Assembly (NCBI RefSeq): GCF_025642115.1
Contig: NZ_CP106753.1
Span: 2,317,501 to 2,381,500, forward strand
Source of the DNA: Chitiniphilus purpureus
Lineage (GTDB): Bacteria; Pseudomonadota; Gammaproteobacteria; Burkholderiales; Chitinibacteraceae
Direction of reading: 5' to 3'
DNA length: 64,000 bases
Of this stretch, positions 8,293 through 15,821 are shown piece after piece (position 1 is the stretch's first letter; each line of letters begins with the position of its first letter). Both the position numbers and the translations under genes were made by a program. The notes below the pieces were generated by a model. That model worked only from the letters and a program-made list of their open reading frames with translations, searched no databases and was not told the DNA's origin.

Positions 8293-8543
8293 TTCGATCT
8301 CCGAAACCAGCAGCGGAACACCGCCATTGCGGCGACGATCCCGAACGGTCCGCCCAGGATGTAGCCGGCGATCTCCAGGCCCGATGCGTCGGGGCCGAGC
8401 TTAAGCACCAGCAGCTGCGCGGTGCCAATTAATCCGCTGTTGAGAAAGGCGGCGGCGTAGTGGCCGCCGTTGGTGAATTGGCTTTGCAGGCCCAGCGCGA
8501 ACACCAGGGCAAAGGTGCAGGCAAACAGGGTGATTGCTGTCAT
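8271..8543 (-). CDS. Two-helix membrane protein
   Basis: This 90-aa protein has two predicted membrane segments (residues about 3-22 and 55-75) separated by a polar loop containing NGGHYAAAFLNSG. The ATG at 8543 lies in an ATGA overlap with the dcm stop and has GGAG at proper spacing. A GTG three codons upstream would sit on that GGAG. The 3' end overlaps the Dam start by 22 bases. Small two-helix proteins of this sort are common in phage early regions; function unknown. Confidence 0.65.
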   Translation of the reverse strand: MTAITLFACTFALVFALGLQSQFTNGGHYAAAFLNSGLIGTAQLLVLKLGPDASGLEIAGYILGGPFGIVAAMAVFRCWFRRSKCLTDQR

Positions 8544-9301
8544 GGCATGCACTCCATGGCTACTTCAATGAAGACCCGCGCTACTTCGGCGTTGATGGCA
8601 TTGCCGTAGGCGCGCAGTCGTCCCAGCACTGCGGGAGATCCATCAACCCACGGGACAAAGCCGGGTTCACACGCACGCGTCTTTCCATCTCTGCATCGGA
8701 TGGCTTGGGTAAAACGTCTTTGAGGTTGTGGCATCCGGCCAGGCTCTTGGCCCTGGCTAACTGCTCGTCTGATCGCGGGGTGATCTGATCCATGACTGCT
8801 GGCGTCGGCCACAAAGAAAAACCGCTCTCTGAGGCCTTCTGCGCCAGCGCTCGCGGCTTCGATAGGCATTGCCCCCATGGCGTATCCCAGCGCACCCAGG
8901 TCACTGTGCACAAGTGCGAGCCATTCAGGCGCTCGCGCAACCTGCTCTCCAAAGATGACTGCAGGGCGACACTCTTTGATGAGGTGGTGGAAGGCTGGCC
9001 ATAGGTGCCGCTCGTCAGCAAACCCAGCTCCTTTGCCTGCCGCGCTGAAAGGTTGGCACGGACAGGAACCGGTCCAAACAGGTCGATCATCGGGCCATCC
9101 AGCGCGACGCAGTGCGTAGGACCAGACGCCGATCCCTGCGAAAAAGTGGCACTGTGTGTAGTGTCGAATGTCATCGGGGTGTACGTCCTCTATGGAGCGT
9201 TCGTCGACGTCGCCGGGGGCGATATGCCCGGCTGCAATCAGGTTGCGGAGCCACTGGGCTGCGAACGGGTCGCGCTCGTTGTAGTAGGCGGAGTTGCTCA
9301 T
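8540..9301 (-). CDS. DNA cytosine-5 methyltransferase (phage Dcm type)
   Basis: This compact C5-cytosine methyltransferase (253 aa from 9301) has motif I as HFFAGIGVWSYAL, motif IV as GSCPCQPFSAAGKG with catalytic Cys82, motif VI in degenerate form as GEQV instead of ENV, a RERFFFVA element equivalent to motif VIII, and a C-terminal AYGNAINAEVARVF motif X. The target-recognition region is short, as in other phage forms. The start is ambiguous: an in-frame ATG at 9328 overlaps the previous gene, and neither site has a clear ribosome binding site. A 197-codon frame is embedded in it. Confidence 0.9.
   Translation of the reverse strand: MSNSAYYNERDPFAAQWLRNLIAAGHIAPGDVDERSIEDVHPDDIRHYTQCHFFAGIGVWSYALRRAGWPDDRPVWTGSCPCQPFSAAGKGAGFADERHLWPAFHHLIKECRPAVIFGEQVARAPEWLALVHSDLGALGYAMGAMPIEAASAGAEGLRERFFFVADASSHGSDHPAIRRAVSQGQEPGRMPQPQRRFTQAIRCRDGKTRACEPGFVPWVDGSPAVLGRLRAYGNAINAEVARVFIEVAMECMP
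8581..9174 (-). CDS. Overlapping frame inside dcm, possible second gene
   Basis: A 197-codon uninterrupted frame lies wholly inside the dcm gene, on the same strand but in another frame. Its product contains LSARQAKELGLLTSGTYG, a Ser/Thr-rich stretch, and a later SLWPTPAVMD segment. From memory, conceptual proteins with these signatures are common in phage genomes. The two frames are locked together: the ARQAKELGLL codons are the shifted reading of the Dcm motif IV SAAGKGAGF codons. It may be a real overlapping gene or only a conserved shadow of a constrained gene. Confidence 0.35.
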   Translation of the reverse strand: MTFDTTHSATFSQGSASGPTHCVALDGPMIDLFGPVPVRANLSARQAKELGLLTSGTYGQPSTTSSKSVALQSSLESRLRERLNGSHLCTVTWVRWDTPWGQCLSKPRALAQKASESGFSLWPTPAVMDQITPRSDEQLARAKSLAGCHNLKDVLPKPSDAEMERRVRVNPALSRGLMDLPQCWDDCAPTAMPSTPK

Positions 9302-9311
9302 GTGATGAGGG

Positions 9312-10241
9312 CTATTCGCACAGGCCATACGCCGAGGCGCAGGCGGTTGGTTCGATCAGGCCGGCCAGCAGGTCGTACTGGCGCCCGCCGCGGCTGGTCT
9401 TGGCCCACTCCACGCGCTCGTGGATGCGCTCCCATCCGCCACTGAAGAGAAAGCTCGCTTTGCCTGACCGGCTTACTTCGTTGACCAGCTTTTCCCACTC
9501 AGCGATGCGCTGGATGTGCTCAGGGAAGCGCGCGGCGATCTGGCGTAGCTCGGATTTGCCGACATTGATGCAGGGCATGCAGCCGACCCGGTCCATGCCC
9601 TGGAGATACAGCGGATTGGGTTCGACGCCGTTTTGGGCCAGAAAGCCGAAAACGGCATCTGCGGTCCAGTCGGCGATAGGGCGGTAGGCATAAAATCCCG
9701 GGCCGATCCGTTCGAAGCGCTGGACATCTCGTCGTCGGGCCGATTCATCCCTGCGAACGCCCTGCCAGCTGACGACGGTATGGCCCTGGTCGATGAGGTC
9801 TATCTGATACTCCACCGCCGGGTTGCGTTTCAGCTCCTCGGTGCAGAATTGCCGACCGTGGGAGGGAAACATGCCCTTGAGCAGGCACAGGTCCAGGAAC
9901 GGATTGCCAGTCGGATGCATCAGCGCCGCGGCCTGGGCTGCGCGTTCCGCCGTCCACTGGAATTTGGCGGTAGGGTGGTAGTCGGGTCCGCCTGCGGCAA
10001 TCGCTTCGAGCCGGGCGCGGTGCACGGCGAAGCGATCGGTGAAATCCGCGCGCAGACGATGGATCGTGATGTCGAGTGTGTGTTCCAGGTAGTCCAGATA
10101 ATCGTGGACCGCCTGATGCTCGTTGCCGGTATCGCAGAAGATTGCGCGGACCCGATGCCGGCCGAACCGGCGCAGCGCCAGCAGGAGGGTCGCCGCGCTG
10201 TCCTTGCCGCCGGAGACGGAAACGACGTGGATGATGCCCAT
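9312..10241 (-). CDS. PP-loop ATPase of the PAPS reductase/DndC family
   Basis: This 309-aa protein is an adenine-nucleotide alpha-hydrolase of the phosphoadenosine phosphosulfate reductase superfamily. The PP-loop is SGGKDS (10-15). Family elements follow in order: CDTGNEH, CTEELKRNP, GVRRDESARRRD and a GCMPC pair that with the earlier Cys could bind an iron-sulfur cluster as in DndC-like enzymes. The substrate is unknown; sulfur transfer to nucleic acid or a small molecule is possible. The ATG at 10241 has GGAG 6 bases upstream. It lies between dcm and small genes in the early operon. Confidence 0.82.
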   Translation of the reverse strand: MGIIHVVSVSGGKDSAATLLLALRRFGRHRVRAIFCDTGNEHQAVHDYLDYLEHTLDITIHRLRADFTDRFAVHRARLEAIAAGGPDYHPTAKFQWTAERAAQAAALMHPTGNPFLDLCLLKGMFPSHGRQFCTEELKRNPAVEYQIDLIDQGHTVVSWQGVRRDESARRRDVQRFERIGPGFYAYRPIADWTADAVFGFLAQNGVEPNPLYLQGMDRVGCMPCINVGKSELRQIAARFPEHIQRIAEWEKLVNEVSRSGKASFLFSGGWERIHERVEWAKTSRGGRQYDLLAGLIEPTACASAYGLCE

Positions 10242-10259
10242 GGCGGCTCCAGGCATTGA

Positions 10260-10290
10260 AAACGCCGCGCAGGTTGCCCTGGGCGGCGTT
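10260..10290 (-). terminator. Hairpin within the leftward operon
   Basis: On the minus strand AACGCCGC pairs with GCGGCGTT, followed by TTC, just upstream of the PP-loop gene. It resembles a weak intrinsic terminator or attenuator. A 14-codon frame (MKTEQITFDAPEAP) starts at about 10358 overlapping the previous stop and ends before this hairpin; it may be a mini-gene or chance. Confidence 0.4.
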
Positions 10291-10344
10291 TGTGGGTGGG
10301 TGAGGTGCGCCTACGGCGCTTCCGGCGCGTCGAAGGTGATTTGC

Positions 10345-10521
10345 TCAGTTTTCATGGTTTGCCTTTGCCGCCTGGGCGGCGAAGCAATTCGGCCATTGAC
10401 ACTGGCCAGCGCTGCATGGGCCTTGCAGGTTGTGGTCATCTGCATCGCGCAGACAGGGCGCTGGACGATGTTTGGCAAGGAACTCGATCAAGCCCGCTTC
10501 GTCTTCAACGTGCTTCATCAT
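10345..10521 (-). CDS. Small Cys-containing phage protein
   Basis: This 58-aa product starts in an ATGATGA overlap with the previous stop and has AGGGAGG before it. Three cysteines occur (APCLRDADDH..GPCSAGQCQWPNC region), suggesting a small metal site or a stable fold. I do not recognise the family. A longer upstream frame only covers the neighbouring gene. Confidence 0.5.
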   Translation of the reverse strand: MMKHVEDEAGLIEFLAKHRPAPCLRDADDHNLQGPCSAGQCQWPNCFAAQAAKANHEN

Positions 10522-10748
10522 CCCTCCCTGACTGCGGCCATCGGTGGTTGCTGGCGATCGGCGAGCGCTCTCCAGGCGATGCGGCCGCGAATGGCTGCCC
10601 ATGCAAGGCCGAGCGACCCTAGCCAGAGGCCGCCGGCGCCCAGGTGAACAATGCTGGCAACCGCAAGGACCGTGCAGGCGATCAGATCGACGCGATCATC
10701 CCCCAGCAGGCGCCAGCCGCGCTGCGCATAGGTCTTGAGGCGGATCAT
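10518..10748 (-). CDS. Small membrane protein
   Basis: This 76-aa protein has one long or two short hydrophobic helices (VDLIACTVLAVASIVHL and GGLWLGSLGLAWAAI). The ATG at 10748 overlaps the preceding stop by 4 bases and has GGAGG at good spacing, which favours it over a GTG two codons upstream. No family is recognised. Confidence 0.55.
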   Translation of the reverse strand: MIRLKTYAQRGWRLLGDDRVDLIACTVLAVASIVHLGAGGLWLGSLGLAWAAIRGRIAWRALADRQQPPMAAVREG

Positions 10749-10939
10749 TTGCACGCCTCCTGGGCCATGGCCGCATCCAGTTCATCGGCTCGGAGAGCGT
10801 TGCTGCCAGCCACCGCCATCTGATACTCGATCCACAGCCTGGCGGTCTCCATGCTGGCGTATGCGTCGCTGTTGTTGCGTGCGCGCTCCACCGAGTAGCC
10901 GGCCGCGCTGGCCGCCCGCTCGAAATCGTCACTGGTCAT
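10745..10939 (-). CDS. Small acidic helical phage protein
   Basis: This 64-aa product has the ATG in an ATGA overlap with the previous gene and GGTGAGG upstream. The sequence is helical and acidic (MTSDDFERAASAAGYSVERA start). Proteins of this kind recur in phage early operons. Function unknown. Confidence 0.55.
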   Translation of the reverse strand: MTSDDFERAASAAGYSVERARNNSDAYASMETARLWIEYQMAVAGSNALRADELDAAMAQEACK

Positions 10940-11211
10940 GCCTCACCTCCAGGGCGCTGTACGATTACACGTCCCGTGCGCACCCATCGGGCTATCGCAA
11001 GCTCACAAGCGCTTGTCAGCGTTACGCCATTCGCGCAGCCAGCATGAGTAACTGGCCGGCCACATCCGCAGCAGCACTGCTTTCTCCGTCCTCGCCGTTT
11101 TGGCAGCGGCTCGCTGTAACGGATGTGCTGGGTGGACGATCCGTGTTCGCCCCACCCGTCCATGCCGCCGCGCATAGCAGCTGATATGGCACGTCTACTC
11201 ATCTCGCTCAT
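10936..11211 (-). CDS. Small basic protein with Cys cluster
   Basis: This 91-aa protein has an Arg-rich middle (PKRRGRRKQCCCGCGRP) followed by another Cys, a possible zinc knuckle for nucleic acid binding. The start at 11211 is set by an ATGA overlap with the upstream stop and a GGAGAG ribosome binding site. The longer open frame to 11310 covers the previous gene. No named family is recognised. Confidence 0.55.
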   Translation of the reverse strand: MSEMSRRAISAAMRGGMDGWGEHGSSTQHIRYSEPLPKRRGRRKQCCCGCGRPVTHAGCANGVTLTSACELAIARWVRTGRVIVQRPGGEA

Positions 11212-11789
11212 GGCTGCTCTCCGGTCGGGCTGGCCGACGCTGTGGCGATCAGCGCTGAAAGCCGCGCTTTCCAGTTTCGACGTTGCGCGTACCGGCTTGG
11301 GGCGCGGCAACCCTCATCATGGTCGTGAGCTTCTGGGTGACGCCACGGAGTCCACTGCCCACACTCCAAGCAGCACCCGGCTGCGTCGATGGGTGGCCCG
11401 ATGTCGGCGTCAGCCAGAATTTCCGTCAGTGCGTGAGTAGGCAGCAGTGCGTAGCCTTCCGGCACCTGCGGCGCGGCGGGGGGGGTGTAGAGCGCAGCGC
11501 GGGCTTGCCATGCGTCCCATGCACTATTCACTGCCTCGCCGAAATAGCGACCGTTCGAACGGGCCTTGATGCTGCCACTGTGATAGTGGTTGTACCAGTA
11601 CGACTCGAAAGCCGTGCGCTCGTCCTGCGCCGATATCGGAATATCGATATCGCGCTCCACCGCCGCATCAGCGGCGAGACGGTCGGCGTAGGCGGTGAGC
11701 ATTGCTGCAGTCCGAGCGTCGTTAGGGTTGGCAAAGTTGGCATGCCATTCCGCAAACACGCGCACTTCCGCTTCGGTGTGCTGGGTCAT
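11208..11789 (-). CDS. Early phage protein, unknown function
   Basis: This 193-aa protein starts in the ATGA that ends the upstream gene, with GGAAAGG before it. The N-terminal half is helical. The middle contains a FESYWYNHYHSG aromatic segment and AVNSAWDAWQARAAL, a motif seen in many phage early proteins next to MazG-like or Ead-like genes. Two Cys and several His near the C-terminus (CCLECGQWTPW..HDHDEGC) could bind zinc. Function unknown. Confidence 0.6.
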   Translation of the reverse strand: MTQHTEAEVRVFAEWHANFANPNDARTAAMLTAYADRLAADAAVERDIDIPISAQDERTAFESYWYNHYHSGSIKARSNGRYFGEAVNSAWDAWQARAALYTPPAAPQVPEGYALLPTHALTEILADADIGPPIDAAGCCLECGQWTPWRHPEAHDHDEGCRAPSRYAQRRNWKARLSALIATASASPTGEQP

Positions 11790-12304
11790 GTCCTTTCCTT
11801 TGCAGCCTTGAGCGCTGCCTTGTAGCTGGCCTTGGCCTCTTTCCGCGTCGGCTTCCATTCGCCGGCCACCTCGTCGATTCCGTAGGCCGTGTATTTGATG
11901 CGGACGTAGCGCACGCAGTTTCTGGGCGCACCGTACCGACTGCCGCTGTATTCGAGCTGCGGGAGCGCGATGCCAAGCCATTCCGCGAAACTCTCACTGC
12001 ACTCACTGGCCCGGTAGTGGGCGTAGCTGCCCTCTTTGGGTGGCGGCGGCGCGGGCGGCAGGTTGTCGATGGCGTAGCTCTTGCCGGCCGCGGTGACGTG
12101 GAATACCTCGTCGCACGGGTCGCAGAACCTGGGTGTTGGGCTGCGCCCCATCAGCCCCATCAATACCAGCGCCTCAAGGTCTGCCTGATCGGGATGACCA
12201 TGACCAGCTACAAAGTGATTGCGGGATGGCTCGCGACGGTCGGGCCGCAGCTCTAGGGTGTGGTGCAGCAGCCCAAGCTGATACGTCGTGACGTGCATGC
12301 TCAC
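11786..12304 (-). CDS. Conserved phage protein, unknown function
   Basis: This 172-aa product has a GTG start at 12304 that overlaps the previous stop (GTGA) and follows AGGAGG. The N-terminal part has RNHFVAGHGHPDQADLEALV and GLMGRSPTPRFC, a pattern I associate with conserved phage hypothetical proteins. A CDPCDEVFHVTAAGKSYA stretch looks like a C-terminal winged or ribbon element. The last 40 residues are Lys-rich. No function can be assigned. Confidence 0.6.
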   Translation of the reverse strand: MSMHVTTYQLGLLHHTLELRPDRREPSRNHFVAGHGHPDQADLEALVLMGLMGRSPTPRFCDPCDEVFHVTAAGKSYAIDNLPPAPPPPKEGSYAHYRASECSESFAEWLGIALPQLEYSGSRYGAPRNCVRYVRIKYTAYGIDEVAGEWKPTRKEAKASYKAALKAAKERT

Positions 12305-13215
12305 GGCTTCACCTCCTGCAGGATGGTGGCGGGGTCGATGGCGCGGATAGCGTCGGCCTGCTCAACCAGTTCCATCAGGTATTGCGCACCATCACCTGGG
12401 TATTCCCACGCTCCGGTACTCCTGTCGTAGCTGCCATGATCGTGGTGATAGTCGTTGGCACGCTCAACCAGTGTGTCTGCCGCCGCGTCAAGTGCAGCCC
12501 CTACCACCCGCTCGCCATACGCACGCAGCGCGTCGTCGGGGGATTGCTGGGCGAGGGTGGCGTCCATGTCAGCCCGCATGGAAGGCAGGTCGTTCAGTTC
12601 CGCAAGCGTTGCGCTGGCTCTCTCCATCGCCTCCCGCAGCCGCGCCACCTCCGCCTGCGATGCGGTCAGTTGCTCGCGCAGAGCGCTGATCTGATCCTGA
12701 TACTCGCAGCGATGATTGCCGTAGTCGTCGCCATAGCCCCGGTGGCAGCTGTTTGCGGCCAGGGCGGAGCATTCGCGCTTCGTGGCATCCAGCTCATCCA
12801 GCAGCGCAAGCACCGTGGCGGGGTTGGCGGCGGCGATCAGCCTTGCGTCTGCATGATCGATATCTGCGCACCAGCCCTCATGGTGTTCGCGTCCAGCAAA
12901 GGGGACGATCCAGTCGAGGCGGTCGCACACCCGGTACATGATGTTCATCCCCGCCTCAGATAACTCCCGCAGACGGATAACCGCGCCGCCCATCCCCCAG
13001 CGCTCGAAATCCATCACGGTCAGGTCGTACTGAGGGATGCCGCCGACCAATTGCATGGATTTGTGCTTGGCGTTGACCTCCCAGCGCCACGGCCCCGGCG
13101 TCGCTGCCTGCGCCAGCCTGCGCAGCTCGTCGTGGTTGGTCTCCCGCACTTCCACCGGAACGATGACCCCGAAACGAGCCAGGCGGGGGTCTGCCTGATA
13201 TTTCTTCTCCATCAT
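12301..13215 (-). CDS. Ead/Ea22-like phage protein
   Basis: This 304-aa protein has the Ead/Ea22 arrangement: an N-terminal ELRRLAQAATPGPWRWE block, a DADARLIAAANPATVLALLDE-type motif, then a coiled coil (about 175-210) and a tail ending IRAIDPATILQEVKP. Family members are early accessory proteins of lambdoid phages with no firmly established role. It is coupled by ATGA overlaps on both sides. Confidence 0.75.
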   Translation of the reverse strand: MMEKKYQADPRLARFGVIVPVEVRETNHDELRRLAQAATPGPWRWEVNAKHKSMQLVGGIPQYDLTVMDFERWGMGGAVIRLRELSEAGMNIMYRVCDRLDWIVPFAGREHHEGWCADIDHADARLIAAANPATVLALLDELDATKRECSALAANSCHRGYGDDYGNHRCEYQDQISALREQLTASQAEVARLREAMERASATLAELNDLPSMRADMDATLAQQSPDDALRAYGERVVGAALDAAADTLVERANDYHHDHGSYDRSTGAWEYPGDGAQYLMELVEQADAIRAIDPATILQEVKP

Positions 13216-13811
13216 GCCCCCGCCTTTGCCGCGGCGATGGCGGCGCGCATCTCCGAGATCAGTTCGGCGTCACCATCATAGTCGCCGATGATCTCGCCGT
13301 TCGAGTTGTCGAGTTGCGCTACCGCCTTCTCCAGCGCCGCCAGCAGCTGGTCGCGCTGCTTTTGGATAGCCAGCTGATCGCGCAGCGAGGCGTTCTCTAT
13401 GGCCTCGTCGATGCCGGAGCCGGTGTTGTAGTAGCGCTCCAGGTCTTCGGTGCTGATCCCCTCGCACGCATTCCAGCAAGCCACAATGCGGCAGGCGTAC
13501 TGATCGCCGACATTCAGCGCAATGGTCGGGCCGTCGCCCTCGATGTCGATGTCGATGTCGGAGCATCCCTCCGCGCCGCGGAAAATCGCAGCCAAGCCTC
13601 CCACCTGCTGCGGGCTGGCCCACGCCGTGCCATGCCCACCCTGCGCTGGATAGGCGCCGTGGGCGTCGGGGGTCAGCGGCACGTGGCAGCCGTTGTCGAG
13701 GCGTGCGTAGCCCTCGCCGACGAGCACCACAGCGCGCCAGCGGGATTCGTGACCGTTGTGATATCTCGGCACCCACCACAGGCGGTCGCCGGGTTGCAAT
13801 TCCTGGCTCAT
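13212..13811 (-). CDS. Phage early protein with C-terminal coiled coil
   Basis: This 199-aa product begins with an SH3-like stretch (GDRLWWVPRYHNGHE..WRAVVLVG) that recurs in phage proteins. It then has a conserved YACRIVACWNACEGIST segment and a C-terminal coiled coil (about 140-198). The conserved middle is shared with many Ead-like neighbours. Function unknown. It overlaps both neighbours by 4 bases. Confidence 0.6.
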   Translation of the reverse strand: MSQELQPGDRLWWVPRYHNGHESRWRAVVLVGEGYARLDNGCHVPLTPDAHGAYPAQGGHGTAWASPQQVGGLAAIFRGAEGCSDIDIDIEGDGPTIALNVGDQYACRIVACWNACEGISTEDLERYYNTGSGIDEAIENASLRDQLAIQKQRDQLLAALEKAVAQLDNSNGEIIGDYDGDAELISEMRAAIAAAKAGA

Positions 13812-13984
13812 TTCTGGTCGTCCTCAATGATGGGATGGTCGTTGTCGATGAGGGCGCGGTAGGCATAGGCCACGCCGACCAGCCGCATCAGGATCTCGCC
13901 GATCACTGTGATCCCGCCCTGTGCCGCCACGTGGCGGACGGCCTCGTCGCACAGCGCCTGGATCTGCTCTGTCGTGTGGCTCAT
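13808..13984 (-). CDS. Small helical phage protein
   Basis: This 58-aa protein starts at an ATG overlapping the preceding stop. The body is helical (EQIQALCDEAVRHVAAQGG) with an acidic C-terminus. The longer frame to 14155 covers the DUF551-like gene and is not used. No family is recognised. Confidence 0.5.
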   Translation of the reverse strand: MSHTTEQIQALCDEAVRHVAAQGGITVIGEILMRLVGVAYAYRALIDNDHPIIEDDQK

Positions 13985-14208
13985 CAGCCGGGCTCCGGGT
14001 AGTGGATCTCGCACCACTGCGTGGGCGGGTAGGCGCGCACCAGGCGCACCCCGAGGGATTCGGCGTACTGACAGGTCCAGTAGGGCCGGGGAGCCAGCGC
14101 GAACCAGCGGCCGACGGAAACCAGCGTGCGCTCGACCAGCGTGCCGGCGGGCCATAGCAGCAGGATGGGGCGGTCTTTGGGGGCGGTTTCGATCGGCTGC
14201 CAGTTCAT
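13984..14208 (-). CDS. DUF551-like small phage protein
   Basis: This 74-aa protein opens with MNWQPIETAPKDRPILLLWP, the signature of the DUF551 family found in many phage early operons, and ends with a PPTQWCEIHYPEPG segment typical of it. The biochemical role is not established. The ATG at 14208 is coupled to the end of the dNMP kinase gene. Confidence 0.78.
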   Translation of the reverse strand: MNWQPIETAPKDRPILLLWPAGTLVERTLVSVGRWFALAPRPYWTCQYAESLGVRLVRAYPPTQWCEIHYPEPG

Positions 14209-14879
14209 GCGGCGGTCTCCGAGAGGGGCCAGCGCTGCTCGCTCAGCAACTGATCGGCCAGCCGGTGCAGCACGGGGATGGTGCTGTCGTTGTGCAGCAC
14301 TTGATCGATGTACTGGATCGGCACCGGCCATTCGGTCGCGTGCTGATCCAGGCCACCGGTACCGGCCCGGCGCACCTGCCACAGCAGCCCCTGGCGTTTG
14401 ACGAAATGCACCTCGATCAACTGGTGCGGTACCGGGTTGAGGTGCACATCGGTGATCACGATGCGCCGGCCGGGCAGGGTGTCGATGCGATCCTGCAGGC
14501 GATCGACGAAATAGTGCGCGTCCTGCCAGCGGCGCCAGTCGCCCCAGCGTTGCATGATCCAGCGCGCGCTGCGCGGCTGGGCGGACCAGGGCTGGGTGCT
14601 GAGCGGCGCCACCTGGGCAGGTGCCGGGATATCGCCGGAGAGCATCAGGTAATCCACAAACGCCGGCTCTGGGCAGCGGCCCAGCGCGAGCAGCGCGTTG
14701 GGCTCCTCCTTGCGGCCGGGGGTGGTGAGCATGGACAGCGGCACGCCGAAGGCAGCAGCGATTTCGTCGCGCAGGGGGTCGGCGAACGCCAGCCGGACGA
14801 ATCCGTGGTGCCGTACCAAGTGGTCGGCCACGGTATCTTTGCCGGCGCCTTTGGCACCAGTGAGTGCGATCAACTGCAT
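14205..14879 (-). CDS. Deoxynucleoside monophosphate kinase-like P-loop protein
   Basis: This 224-aa phage-type dNMP kinase phosphorylates deoxynucleoside monophosphates to diphosphates, supplying DNA precursors. The Walker A motif GAKGAGKDT is at residues 8-16, followed by FVRLAFADPLRDE as in phage dNMP kinases. The middle holds a PRSARWIMQRWGDWRR substrate-binding-like segment. The start is at the ATG preceded by GGAG, with the P-loop at the N-terminus as expected. In some phages these kinases handle modified nucleotides, which is worth noting given the neighbouring methylases. Confidence 0.8.
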   Translation of the reverse strand: MQLIALTGAKGAGKDTVADHLVRHHGFVRLAFADPLRDEIAAAFGVPLSMLTTPGRKEEPNALLALGRCPEPAFVDYLMLSGDIPAPAQVAPLSTQPWSAQPRSARWIMQRWGDWRRWQDAHYFVDRLQDRIDTLPGRRIVITDVHLNPVPHQLIEVHFVKRQGLLWQVRRAGTGGLDQHATEWPVPIQYIDQVLHNDSTIPVLHRLADQLLSEQRWPLSETAA

Positions 14880-15013
14880 GGACAATCTCCAGGCGTCACA
14901 GCCCCTGCCGGTGCGCGGCGCGCACGGCATGACAGGGGCAGGGTGGGTGGGGTTACTGCTGTGCTGGGGTTCGGTGTAATCGCTGTAGCGACTGCCGGCG
15001 CCGGGGGCTGGCT

Positions 15014-15205
15014 TCAAAAATCCACGCTGTAATCGCGATAGCCACAAATCGTGCAGACCCTTCCTTCGCCGGCGACAGGCCACCACTCAAACCTATGCGC
15101 GCACTGCGCCTGGATGTGGGCCACGGCTGCAATGTGCTCGCGCCGGTGCTGGCTGAGTGCCGCATCTGCGCTACGCAGGCGGGCTCTGATTTCGTCATGG
15201 GTCAT
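15014..15205 (-). CDS. Small zinc-ribbon-like protein
   Basis: This 63-aa protein has a helical N-terminal half and a C-terminal CxH..CTICGY pattern (CAHRFEWW..GRVCTICGY), which should bind one zinc ion. Similar small zinc proteins are frequent in phage early regions and may bind nucleic acid. About 130 bases without a gene separate it from the dNMP kinase gene downstream. Confidence 0.6.
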   Translation of the reverse strand: MTHDEIRARLRSADAALSQHRREHIAAVAHIQAQCAHRFEWWPVAGEGRVCTICGYRDYSVDF

Positions 15206-15214
15206 GGCGACGTC

Positions 15215-15403
15215 CTACATCAGGGGCCGCAACTGCATACAGACCAGCACGTTGCGATTGTCGTAATCGCAGACCATGACGGGCTCGGGCTGTAGGTGGG
15301 CGGGGGTGTCGGTCAGGTGCTGTAGGTACAGCAGCGCCAGGCCAGCGCCGGTGAGCGCGCCCAGGATGGCGATCAGGGCCAGGATGGCGATCAGGGCGCG
15401 CAT
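15215..15403 (-). CDS. Small membrane protein with N-terminal helix
   Basis: This 62-aa product has a single hydrophobic segment at residues 2-27 (ALIAILALIAILGALTGAG) that could be a membrane anchor. A short polar domain with two Cys follows. The ATG overlaps the zinc-finger stop (TGATG). Function unknown. Confidence 0.5.
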   Translation of the reverse strand: MRALIAILALIAILGALTGAGLALLYLQHLTDTPAHLQPEPVMVCDYDNRNVLVCMQLRPLM

Positions 15404-15606
15404 CACCGTCTCCGCATTTTGTCGCGATGCTCGCGAGCGGTCAGGCAGTCGACGCAGATGCCGGGTTCGACGCGATGGGGTGGCAGATCCTCGCCGCAGT
15501 CGATGCAGTCGAGGCGGTACCGCTTGATGGTGATGCTCTCGGTGGCAATGGCGGCATTGCGCGCTGCAATTTCCAGGTCGGACGCGATGTCAGATGGGTC
15601 GGCCAT
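15403..15606 (-). CDS. DksA/TraR-type C4 zinc-finger protein
   Basis: This 67-aa protein has a helical N-terminus and the four-cysteine finger CIDCGEDLPPHR..GICVDCLTAREH typical of short TraR/YbiI-like members of the DksA/TraR family. TraR-type proteins bind the RNA polymerase secondary channel and alter promoter kinetics without ppGpp. A phage copy in the early operon could tune host transcription. The acidic tip residues of full DksA are not obvious, so activity is uncertain. Confidence 0.82.
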   Translation of the reverse strand: MADPSDIASDLEIAARNAAIATESITIKRYRLDCIDCGEDLPPHRVEPGICVDCLTAREHRDKMRRR

Positions 15607-15620
15607 GGGGATGTCCGGGA

Positions 15621-15821
15621 TTAGGCCGCGATGCGAGGCATTGCGGGCGGGTTGGGGGTGGGGCGAATCACCAGCGTGCGGTAGGCCTCGTAGTGCACAC
15701 CCAGGTTGTCCAGGTTGCGGATCAGGAAACCACGTGCCCGGTAAGCCTCGATCACGCGCAGGAATTCGTCATCGCGGCCGTCGTCGGTGAGCGTGACCCG
15801 CTCGGTGAGGGTGCGGATCAT
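15621..15821 (-). CDS. Small phage protein, unknown function
   Basis: This 66-aa protein is coupled to the upstream gene by a 4-base overlap. It contains an alternating strand-helix pattern (RVTLTDDGRDDEFLRVIEAY then RGFLIRNLDNLGVHYEAY), compact and probably folded. I do not recognise a family. Confidence 0.55.
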   Translation of the reverse strand: MIRTLTERVTLTDDGRDDEFLRVIEAYRARGFLIRNLDNLGVHYEAYRTLVIRPTPNPPAMPRIAA

